This document shows, in pieces, positions 1-6,284 of a DNA stretch of 11,243 nucleotides. Below the pieces are notes generated by a model that did not search any database, had not been told where the DNA came from, and was given only the letters and a program-made list of their open reading frames with translations. Made by a program: the position numbers and the translations under genes. Source of the stretch: Clostridia bacterium (GTDB lineage Bacteria; Bacillota_A; Clostridia; Christensenellales; Aristaeellaceae); contig WRHG01000051.1 in the NCBI GenBank assembly GCA_009783365.1, forward strand, positions 1 through 11,243. The letters are read 5' to 3'. Position 1 is the first letter of the stretch. Each line of letters begins with the position of its first letter.

Positions 1-41
1 ATTTTTCTGCCACCTTTATTCCCGTATACCTTACTATATCA

Positions 42-79
42 CAAAACCCTTGAAAACACCAGTGTTTTCAAGGGTTTTG
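42..79. terminator. Bidirectional terminator-like perfect hairpin
   Basis: Two 18-base arms (42-59 and 62-79) are perfect inverted copies separated by two bases. The arms carry A4 and T4 runs at their ends, so the structure reads as a stem with a U-rich tail on either strand. It lies about 150 bases beyond the stop of the hydrolase gene and probably ends that operon; it could also end a convergent gene entering from the left. The symmetry is seen directly; the terminator role is inferred. Confidence 0.75.
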
Positions 80-122
80 CTTCTGTTTGCCTCTCCATTC
101 CCTGGAGGTTTGTCTTCACTCT

Positions 123-149
123 GTGGCGCAGTTTAATTCACTGCGCCAC
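123..149. repeat. Perfect 10-bp inverted repeat in the 3' region of the hydrolase gene
   Basis: Arms GTGGCGCAGT (123-132) and ACTGCGCCAC (140-149) pair perfectly around a 7-base loop. On the minus strand, which is the transcribed direction here, no T-run follows, so it is not a standard terminator for the hydrolase. On the plus strand it is followed by T-rich sequence. It may be a stabilising 3'-UTR hairpin upstream of the 42-79 terminator. A weaker 5-bp hairpin lies at 93-107. No gene is visible in 80-228. Confidence 0.5.
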
Positions 150-228
150 TTCTTTGTTGTTATTTTGCCGGCATGCGCCATGCGAGCGTATGCCTGGCAC
201 AAGCAGCAAGAAAGCGGGTGTATCCGGT

Positions 229-2142
229 TTAGAACATTCCCTGCACCACCACCGCGTTGGAAATCGCGAAGAGAGTGATCAACAGGGAGTTGATGAAAGC
301 ACCTGTCCAAATTGTACCTGTTTTCTTGAACAGTATGCGTGCGTTAACCGCTCCGGCCGTCAAAGCCACCATCATATTCCACACGAACAGACCACCTAGG
401 GCGGAAGTAAAATTAGCACCCGGCGGGAAAGCTGTGTACTCAAACATCTTGATACCAGTGATCTTGAGGGAACCGTAATCCAGAAGCGTCAGCACGGCGA
501 AGCCGCATATAGACGCGCCGATTAACAGTATCACATTCAGCCACTCCTTCTGGCCGCGCATGCGGGTAAAGGAATTGAGCGTCAGTGACGTGACGATAAA
601 GAAGAACGCGAAGAACGGCAGATACTTCAGGAAGATACCCAACTTCATCACCGTTAACGGGCGAATGCTGAACACCCACAGGCGGAAGTCCGTAAGGAAG
701 AAGTAATCCGCCAGCACCAGCAGCGTATAGCCGCTCAAGAATACGATGACCGCCAGCAACAGCGACTTGAAAAAATTCTTCACACTGATTTTTATACCCA
801 GATTGTTGATGGTGCTTCCGTTTTTCTTCATGATGAACTGATAGGTGAGGATGAACACTGCCAGCAGGAACGCGCCTACGATGAGGTTCATTACAACCAT
901 GCCGTTCACCGTGGGTAGTTGAAAGTACGGATTTGCCGTCAACACAATAGGAATGGTACGGCCCATGTTGGGGATGTCAATGGGATAGCCAACAGCCCAA
1001 TAGAACAGCAGAGGCGCCGGCAGAAGGCAAACAATATAGATCAGCCAGTAAATGAGCTTGCCCTTTCTGTCATCCACCACGGTTGGGGACAGCGGTTCAG
1101 GTTTCACTATGCCGGTAAAGAAAGGCAGCTTTAGCAGCATCAGCGCAAAAGGAGCCAAGAAAATAAAGAATCCTAAAAGCGCCAAGCCGGTGCCGATTTC
1201 TTTCCAATACCAGGTTTGGCTTGTGGCGGGCAGAGGCTCTGTGCCGGCCTTGAGCGTAACGTTAAAAAATTCCAGTATGCTCTCCTCAGCTATGGATGAA
1301 AAATGAACCATCGGATGGTCGATCGGAGGCTGGTAGATCACGCGAAGCGTCTTATTAGCGGCGACTTCAACGGCTTGCTGGGCACTTAGTTCTGCATTCA
1401 CGCCAAAGTCATAGTATGCACCGTATTTAGCACCGGAGAAGCCCATGCCTGCGATGGCTTTCGGCGTGATGTTGATGTCGCTTCCCTTTTTTACGGTGAT
1501 CCACATGTTTTCTGCCCACTCGTCAAATTGCCCGTAAACGACGCCGACATTAACAGGGTATTTTGCCAGAATCAACTCCTTCACATCGGCGTCGGTAGAA
1601 TAGGCGTTTGAGGTTAGCAACAGAGCTGTGGGTGTGGCGATGGAAGGATCGCTTTCTTGTGCGGTGAAAGCGCGCAGCGCCGCGTTTTGAATTACACCGC
1701 AGCCCATAGAATGCCCTACCATGCCGATTCGTGTTGAATCCACAAAGGGCAACCTGTCTACGTACTGCAGCGCGGCATAACCGCCCATATCCGGCACGAG
1801 GCCATCGTGATCCATGTTGACGCTGTTAATGCCGGAACGTCCGTGCGAGTAGGCGTCGATAGCCATCACAACATAGCCACGCTTGGAAAGCTCTACGGCA
1901 TTCATGTTCTGAACCTCCGCAGTGTTATTAAAGCCGTGGCTGGATACGATGGCTGGCGCAGGATCTGTATTGGTCGCTGAATTTGGAACGTAGAGTAATG
2001 CGCGAAGCAGAATCCCGTCCTCCGTCACATATTCGATTGAGCGAATTGCAACGGCACCGCCGCTTGTATGCGCAATACATGCGACGACCGACCCAATGAG
2101 GACAAGCGCAAGCGCAATGCATACCCATTTCTTAGCATTCAT
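229..2142 (-). CDS. Alpha/beta hydrolase with C-terminal multi-pass membrane domain
   Basis: A 637-residue protein with two parts. Residues about 35-305 look like an alpha/beta hydrolase: an SSHG oxyanion-type turn at 67-70, the nucleophile elbow GHSMG at 143-147 (Ser145), a likely acid Asp207 in GQFDEW, and a likely catalytic His276 or His280. Residues about 318-635 hold roughly eight hydrophobic segments (near 318-341, 370-393, 417-440, 460-480, 506-525, 538-558, 583-603, 615-635). The N-terminus (Lys4, Lys5, then hydrophobic 7-24) is a signal anchor. VVAC at 19-22 also fits a lipobox, so it could instead be lipid-anchored. Either way the hydrolase domain should face outward. The start at 2142 was chosen because AAAGGAGGAAG sits just upstream; a longer TTG-started frame to 2280 lacks such a site. 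It lies 163 bases after the permease gene, with no convincing promoter of its own, so it is probably the last gene of the sugar-transport operon. The substrate is unknown; an ester is inferred from the fold only. Confidence 0.85.
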   Translation of the reverse strand: MNAKKWVCIALALVLIGSVVACIAHTSGGAVAIRSIEYVTEDGILLRALLYVPNSATNTDPAPAIVSSHGFNNTAEVQNMNAVELSKRGYVVMAIDAYSHGRSGINSVNMDHDGLVPDMGGYAALQYVDRLPFVDSTRIGMVGHSMGCGVIQNAALRAFTAQESDPSIATPTALLLTSNAYSTDADVKELILAKYPVNVGVVYGQFDEWAENMWITVKKGSDINITPKAIAGMGFSGAKYGAYYDFGVNAELSAQQAVEVAANKTLRVIYQPPIDHPMVHFSSIAEESILEFFNVTLKAGTEPLPATSQTWYWKEIGTGLALLGFFIFLAPFALMLLKLPFFTGIVKPEPLSPTVVDDRKGKLIYWLIYIVCLLPAPLLFYWAVGYPIDIPNMGRTIPIVLTANPYFQLPTVNGMVVMNLIVGAFLLAVFILTYQFIMKKNGSTINNLGIKISVKNFFKSLLLAVIVFLSGYTLLVLADYFFLTDFRLWVFSIRPLTVMKLGIFLKYLPFFAFFFIVTSLTLNSFTRMRGQKEWLNVILLIGASICGFAVLTLLDYGSLKITGIKMFEYTAFPPGANFTSALGGLFVWNMMVALTAGAVNARILFKKTGTIWTGAFINSLLITLFAISNAVVVQGMF

Positions 2143-2305
2143 GAAACAACTTCCTCCTTTATTTACCAAAGTATCTGCTGAAACCCAAAGCCTAGGCGCC
2201 AACCCTCCTTTCGCGAAAATAAGCCTTGCTACAACAGACGCTGACCGTACCCGAATTTTGTGCCGCAAAACAGCAAACAAAAGATGATAATATAATCACA
2301 CTAAC

Positions 2306-3283
2306 CTATCCCATCTCTGATTGCCGCCGCCGCATGACATCAATCACCACCGCGATTACAATGATTAGCCCTTTGATCACACGCTGCCAGCCCTGAGGCA
2401 CGCCCAATAGGTTGAGACCGTTAGCGATAACGCCGATGATCAAAACGCCAATCACCGTTCCCAACAGGCTGCCCTCTCCGCCCTTCATGCTGGTTCCGCC
2501 GATGACTACCGCGGCGATGGCGTTCATTTCCTGGCCTTCCGCGCTGGTGGGCAAAGCCGAATCCAGCCTGCTTGTTAAAACGATAGCCGCAACGCCGCAG
2601 CACAGTCCGCTTACGGTATATACAAAGCACTTTACGCTGTTAAGATTGATGCCGGACAACTTGGCGCACTGCTCGTTGCCGCCGATGGCAAAGACACTGC
2701 GCCCAACGCGTGTATACCGGAGGATGTACCATCCGATTGTGAACACCGCAATCATGATCAGCAGTGACCATAACGGGATGCCTGCTATTCGGTCTGAAAT
2801 CATCACAAAGGCTGGCGGCATGGCATAAACCGGCTGGCCACCTGATATGGTGTAGGCAAGACCGCGCCCTATATACATCATGCCTAGCGTGGCTATGAAA
2901 GGCGGTAGCCCAAGATAGGCAATCATTGCTCCGTTGGTAAAACCTATCACCGCCGACAGCGCGAGCCCGGCCGCAATCGCCAGCCATACCGGTTGGTCAG
3001 ATTTCATCATCATGGCCATCACCAGGCCCACAATGGCAATCGAAGACCCAATGGAGAGATCGATTCCGCCAGACACAATCACAAACGCCATACCAATGGC
3101 CACCACAAAGTTGATAGACACTTGCTGAAAAATGTTCCAGAAATTGGCTACGCTTAAGAATACCGGAGACGCCACCGAAAGGGCCGCGCACAGCAGAATC
3201 AACGCGATCAAAATACCCAGCGTATTATGGCCGAAAGTAATTCTCCTTTTACCATAGCTCGTATGATTTTTAGTCCGACGCAT
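2306..3283 (-). CDS. Sugar ABC transporter permease, RbsC family
   Basis: A 325-residue hydrophobic protein, the usual length for a ribose/simple-sugar permease, which dimerises to form the membrane channel of a type-2 sugar importer. Family marks are GGIDLSIG (72-79), PPFIATLG (127-134), TRVGRSVFAIGGN (191-203), the loop IAAVVIGGTSMKGGEGS (256-272), and the C-terminal GLIIVIAVVIDVMRRR (305-320). Its start overlaps the last 14 bases of the ATPase gene, which implies translational coupling. The site before this ATG is weak (GAAGGG, spaced far), and a better AAAAGGAGA lies inside the first codons without a good start codon after it, so the exact N-terminus is uncertain by a few residues. The substrate is set by the partner binding protein at 4944 and is not known. 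Confidence 0.93.
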   Translation of the reverse strand: MRRTKNHTSYGKRRITFGHNTLGILIALILLCAALSVASPVFLSVANFWNIFQQVSINFVVAIGMAFVIVSGGIDLSIGSSIAIVGLVMAMMMKSDQPVWLAIAAGLALSAVIGFTNGAMIAYLGLPPFIATLGMMYIGRGLAYTISGGQPVYAMPPAFVMISDRIAGIPLWSLLIMIAVFTIGWYILRYTRVGRSVFAIGGNEQCAKLSGINLNSVKCFVYTVSGLCCGVAAIVLTSRLDSALPTSAEGQEMNAIAAVVIGGTSMKGGEGSLLGTVIGVLIIGVIANGLNLLGVPQGWQRVIKGLIIVIAVVIDVMRRRQSEMG

Positions 3284-4817
3284 GGGTTACCATTCCCTTC
3301 GTTGAAGTATCTGCTGCCGTTGGCTCTTCCGTACTGCCGGTTGCGTAGTACAGAAGCATCTCCTGGGTAACCTCGTCCTGATTTCTGTCCAAGGTGGCGG
3401 CAATCACGCCCTGGTGCATCACTGCGATACGATCGCACATTCCCAGTATCTCAGGCATCTCCGAAGAGATCATTACCACTGCGGCGCCCTGCTCAATCAG
3501 CGCGTTGATGATATGATAAACCTCAATCTTAGCTCCTACGTCAATGCCGCGGGTTGGTTCGTCAAACAGGAATACGCAGGACCTACTCATCAGCCATTTT
3601 GCCAGTACCACCTTCTGCTGGTTTCCGCCGCTGAGATTACGTACTTTCTGCCGTAGAGAAGGCGTCTTGATGCTGAGCTTGCCGACATATTCATCCACCG
3701 CTGCCGCTTCCCGTTTCAAGTTGAGCTGGATGCCCTCTTCGAATTGCGGCAGCGAGGCCAATGTGATATTCTCACCAACGTCCATCGTCAGTACCAGGCC
3801 TTCGTTCTTACGATCCTCCGTGGCAAACCCAATGCCTGCGCGGATGGCGTCCAGTGGCCGATTGATGTGCACGCGTTGACCGCGTACATAGACTTCCCCT
3901 GTTTCCTTTTTATCCAGCCCGAAGAGCGCGCGAGCAGTTTCGCTCCGCCCCGCGCCCACTAAACCGGCGATCCCCAGAACCTCCCCGGCGCGTACCGAAA
4001 AACTTACGTCCTTAACGCGCTTTCCGGCACAGAGATGTTTCACCCGTAAAATTTCGTTCCCCAGCTCGACCTTGAGTTTCGGATACTTCTCTGTCAAATC
4101 GCGCCCTACCATATGGCGGATAAGCTCGTCCAGCGTTGTGTCAGCCACTTCAACAAGGGCAATATTAGCGCCGTCACGCAGTATCGTGGCGCGGTCGCAT
4201 ACCTCCAGCACCTCTTCCAAGTGATGCGAGATATAGACAATAGCAACTCCTTCTTGCTTAAGCCGCCGCATAACGCTAAACAGCGTCTCGGTCTCCCTGC
4301 CAGTAAGGGATGCGGTTGGCTCGTCCATGATCAGCACACGGGACTTCAGGGAAAGGGCTTTGGCAACCTCCACCATTTGCATCTGCGCGATGCCAAGGCT
4401 TCTAATTTCCGAGCGGGCGTCAATTTGAACCTCCAGCTTATCCAGCATAAGCTGAGCTTGCCTGTACATCTCTCCCCAATCAACAGTACCAGCCCGCTTG
4501 TGAATCAACCGGCCCAGAAAGACGTTTTCCGCCACCGACAACTGTGGAATCAGGTTCAACTCCTGGTAGATAATGCTAATGCCAAACTGCTGCGCCTGGT
4601 GTGCGGAATGAATCTCCGCCACCTGCCCTCCCAGAAGAACAGAGCCCCCGTCTCTCTGGTAAGCGCCTGCAAGGATCTTTACCAGCGTGGATTTTCCCGC
4701 GCCATTCTCACCCAGGAGCGCATGGATCTCTCCAGACTCTACCATTAGATTAACATGATCCAACGCCTGCACGCCCGGAAATTTTTTAGAAATGTCCCGC
4801 ATTTCCAAATAGGCCAT
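3270..4817 (-). CDS. Sugar ABC transporter ATPase with two nucleotide-binding domains, RbsA/MglA family
   Basis: A 515-residue cytoplasmic ATPase made of two tandem ABC domains that powers the permease at 2306. Domain 1 is complete: Walker A GENGAGKST (36-44), Q-loop Gln85, a degenerate signature LGIAQMQMVEVAKAL (141-155), Walker B VLIMDEP (161-167), His198. Domain 2 shows the family's degenerate Walker A GLVGAGRSE (285-293), a canonical LSGGNQQK (395-402), Walker B VFLFDEPTRGIDVGAK (415-430), and SSEMPE replacing the H-loop. Such asymmetry is normal for this family and leaves one hydrolysis site. The start is supported by AGGAGGG at 4824-4830. The tail after about residue 494 is rich in Thr, Ala and Glu and looks non-conserved. 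It lies between the binding protein (126-base gap) and the permease (14-base overlap). Confidence 0.95.
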   Translation of the reverse strand: MAYLEMRDISKKFPGVQALDHVNLMVESGEIHALLGENGAGKSTLVKILAGAYQRDGGSVLLGGQVAEIHSAHQAQQFGISIIYQELNLIPQLSVAENVFLGRLIHKRAGTVDWGEMYRQAQLMLDKLEVQIDARSEIRSLGIAQMQMVEVAKALSLKSRVLIMDEPTASLTGRETETLFSVMRRLKQEGVAIVYISHHLEEVLEVCDRATILRDGANIALVEVADTTLDELIRHMVGRDLTEKYPKLKVELGNEILRVKHLCAGKRVKDVSFSVRAGEVLGIAGLVGAGRSETARALFGLDKKETGEVYVRGQRVHINRPLDAIRAGIGFATEDRKNEGLVLTMDVGENITLASLPQFEEGIQLNLKREAAAVDEYVGKLSIKTPSLRQKVRNLSGGNQQKVVLAKWLMSRSCVFLFDEPTRGIDVGAKIEVYHIINALIEQGAAVVMISSEMPEILGMCDRIAVMHQGVIAATLDRNQDEVTQEMLLYYATGSTEEPTAADTSTKGMVTHASD

Positions 4818-4846
4818 TCACTGCCCTCCTGATGAAAAAAGAGTTA

Positions 4847-4940
4847 CCGCATGGGGGCGGATTTACGCGGCCCGCATCTTTCCGCTATATTGCAGCGCCA
4901 TACAGTGTTACTCCTGCATCCCCATGCGGCAGCCCCGCAT
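4847..4940 (-). promoter_or_regulatory. Structured intergenic region between binding protein and ATPase genes
   Basis: CCGCATGGGG (4847-4856) is an exact inverted copy of CCCCATGCGG (4920-4929). The second arm overlaps ATGCGG (4924-4929), which can instead pair locally with CCGCAT (4935-4940) around a 5-base loop, so the two folds are mutually exclusive. A further 5-bp pair, GCGGA (4857-4861) with TCCGC (4881-4885), lies within the long-range stem. No T-run follows on the transcribed strand, so this is not a terminator. A role in transcript stability or in reducing read-through into the ATPase gene is inferred. Confidence 0.5.
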
Positions 4941-4943
4941 CAT

Positions 4944-5867
4944 TTATAGATAATCGTCCACGTTGGAGATGTCAACTACCGTGGTTTCGGCCTCAATAAC
5001 CGGGTCCTCCAAGGTTTCGCCATTGATGGCCTTAATAAGCGCCTCAATGGCGTTCTTTCCGATGTCTACCGGCCCCACGTCCAGCGTGGCGGTCAGTTGG
5101 CCAGCTTTAACGGCTTCTTTGGCATTGGGGTTTCCATCCAAACCTACGCAGATGATGTCATCGCGGCCTGCCTGCTTGCACGCCTGAGCCGCGCCCAGCG
5201 CCATCTCGTCGGAAAGGCCGTAAAATACGTTGATGTCCGGATGCGCCTGAAGCATGTTAGCAGCGGCGTTCATTCCCTTTTCACGCTCCCAATCACCCGC
5301 TTGGGAGGCGACAAGCTTCACATCAGGATATTTTTCGGCTGCCTGATCTACAAAACCGCCCATGCGCTCGGTGGTATAAACACTTGGCAATCCTTCAATG
5401 ATCGCAACATTAGCCGCGCCGTCCGTCTTTTCGTTTACCCAGTCGGCGATCTTTTTTCCGCCATTATACTGATTATACCCGCTATAGGCAAAGATCTCTA
5501 CGCCGTCTATGGGTGTGATGGAATTGAATACCACTACGGGTATACCCGCCTCGTTTGCCTTCTTGATTCCGGAAACCAAAGCGTCCTGGTTAATGCCGCA
5601 CACCACGATGCCTGCAACGCCCTTGGTGATCATGTCCTCCAGCAACTGCATCTGGCCGGCGTAATCAGACTCTACCTCCGGAGCCATCAGGGTCAGGGTA
5701 TAACCGGCGGCTTCCGCTACGGGCGTGGCGCCTACGATACAGCTCGCGTAAAACGGGCTTGTCATGGCCGGGGGCAGAAACGCAATTTCTGTGGAAGCAG
5801 CCATCGCCGATGGAACGAAAAACAGCGCCATCGCAAGTACCATAATCCATGTAAGGGATTTTCTCAT
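4944..5867 (-). CDS. Sugar ABC transporter substrate-binding protein, RbsB-like
   Basis: A 307-residue type-1 periplasmic-binding-fold protein, the receptor for the transporter encoded by the next two genes. A Sec signal (Arg2, Lys3, hydrophobic 5-20) ends in AMA at 21-23; no cysteine follows, so it is not a lipoprotein. Family features include TSPFY (36-40) in the first strand-loop, VVVFNS (111-116), Arg168 in ERMGGF, SDEMALGA (219-226), and GLDGNPNAKEAVKAG (242-256) with Asp244; Arg168, Asp220 and Asp244 align by eye with RbsB sugar contacts. The start at 5867 was preferred over a TTG at 5981 because GGAGGA lies 7 bases before it and the signal peptide begins there. It is the first gene after the promoter at 6011-6039. 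The ligand is probably a pentose or other simple sugar but cannot be fixed. Confidence 0.9.
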   Translation of the reverse strand: MRKSLTWIMVLAMALFFVPSAMAASTEIAFLPPAMTSPFYASCIVGATPVAEAAGYTLTLMAPEVESDYAGQMQLLEDMITKGVAGIVVCGINQDALVSGIKKANEAGIPVVVFNSITPIDGVEIFAYSGYNQYNGGKKIADWVNEKTDGAANVAIIEGLPSVYTTERMGGFVDQAAEKYPDVKLVASQAGDWEREKGMNAAANMLQAHPDINVFYGLSDEMALGAAQACKQAGRDDIICVGLDGNPNAKEAVKAGQLTATLDVGPVDIGKNAIEALIKAINGETLEDPVIEAETTVVDISNVDDYL

Positions 5868-5902
5868 GTTGGGTTCCTCCTTCTTCTTGTTTTGATGCCG
5901 AC

Positions 5903-5932
5903 TTATTCCACCCCAAAAAAGACAACGCCCAT
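5903..5932 (-). CDS. Possible 9-residue leader peptide in the 5' UTR
   Basis: An ATG at 5930-5932 is preceded by AGGAGGTGA at 6-base spacing, complementary to the 16S rRNA tail and the best ribosome binding site in the window. It opens a nine-codon frame, MGVVFFGVE, ending in TAA at 5903-5905, 35 bases before the binding-protein start. The codons show no amino-acid run typical of attenuators. It may act on translation or stability of the leader, or be a relic. The site and frame are seen; translation is inferred. Confidence 0.4.
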   Translation of the reverse strand: MGVVFFGVE

Positions 5933-6010
5933 TAATCACCTCCTGAAAATTGGCTGTTACGCCACTGTAAGAAAGCGCCAAGAAACTTCATAGACGATAC
6001 TGTCTTTACT

Positions 6011-6039
6011 ATTTTACACAATTACGGCAGATTTATCAA
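6011..6039 (-). promoter_or_regulatory. Sigma-A-type promoter for the RbsB-like operon
   Basis: On the minus strand, TTGATA (6039-6034) is followed after exactly 17 bases by TAAAAT (6016-6011). Transcription would start near 6004 and give a leader of roughly 135 bases before the binding-protein start. It begins just downstream of the mgl terminator at 6045-6065, so the two operons look independently transcribed. No clear operator was recognised beside it. Confidence 0.75.
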
Positions 6040-6044
6040 GGTAT

Positions 6045-6065
6045 AAAAAGAGGCCGCTTCGCCTC
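6045..6065 (-). terminator. Rho-independent terminator of the mgl operon
   Basis: Read on the minus strand, GAGGC (6065-6061), a 6-base loop and GCCTC (6054-6050) form a perfect GC-rich 5-bp stem followed at once by TTTTT (6049-6045). It lies 54 bases beyond the stop of the small membrane-protein gene and just before the promoter of the next operon, as expected for the end of mglB-mglA-mglC-small ORF. Confidence 0.75.
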
Positions 6066-6119
6066 CCACAAACCCTCTTTGTAACCCCGAAGCGCTACAG
6101 ACCGCCACAGCAGGCTCGT

Positions 6120-6284
6120 TTACCGGATTAGCATCCCCACCAGAACAGCCAGTAAGATTAAACCTATGAGGGTATAAATAATCCCGTTCACTGCGCGAAC
6201 TGTCAGGTGAAGGCGGTCATACAGTTTATAGCGCCGGGGAATCCTTCTTTCACCCGGCTGTTTTTTTCTCAAATCTTCCTGCAT
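6120..6284 (-). CDS. Small basic single-pass membrane protein after mglC
   Basis: A 54-residue frame whose ATG shares one base with the mglC stop (TAATG), implying translation by re-initiation; no separate strong ribosome binding site is present, only GAAG within the last mglC codons. Residues 1-30 are very basic (10 Arg/Lys, including Lys7, Lys8, Arg13, Arg14, Arg17, Arg18), and residues about 32-52 form one hydrophobic helix (VNGIIYTLIGLILLAVLVGM), followed by LIR. By the positive-inside rule the N-terminus is cytoplasmic. The mgl terminator follows 54 bases later, so the gene fits exactly between mglC and the end of the operon. I do not recognise a family. It could be a small accessory subunit of the transporter, or an unrelated small membrane protein. 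The junction, composition and placement support a real gene. Confidence 0.7.
   Translation of the reverse strand: MQEDLRKKQPGERRIPRRYKLYDRLHLTVRAVNGIIYTLIGLILLAVLVGMLIR

Noticed and set aside
123..149. Hairpin as the terminator of the hydrolase operon
   Set aside because: No T-run follows it on the minus strand; the hairpin at 42-79 fits that role better.
2209..2218. Palindrome TTTCGCGAAA before the hydrolase gene as an operator
   Set aside because: A single 10-base palindrome is expected several times by chance in 11 kb and it is not paired with a promoter.
2143..2280. N-terminal extension of the hydrolase from a TTG at 2280
   Set aside because: The ATG at 2142 has a near-perfect AAAGGAGG site and begins a clean signal anchor; the extension has neither.
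2143..2305. Separate promoter for the hydrolase gene
   Set aside because: AT-rich stretches are present, but no -35 and -10 pair with acceptable spacing and match was found.
4113..4748. 211-residue open frame on the plus strand
   Set aside because: It is antisense to the conserved first ABC domain at 3270-4817; only the minus strand shows real motifs.
5868..5981. N-terminal extension of the RbsB-like protein from a TTG at 5981
   Set aside because: The signal peptide starts at 5867 with its own GGAGGA site, and an extension would bury it.
5097..5993. 298-residue open frame on the plus strand
   Set aside because: It lies opposite the binding-protein gene and its promoter, lacks a ribosome binding site and recognisable motifs, and is a mirror of the real gene's codon bias.
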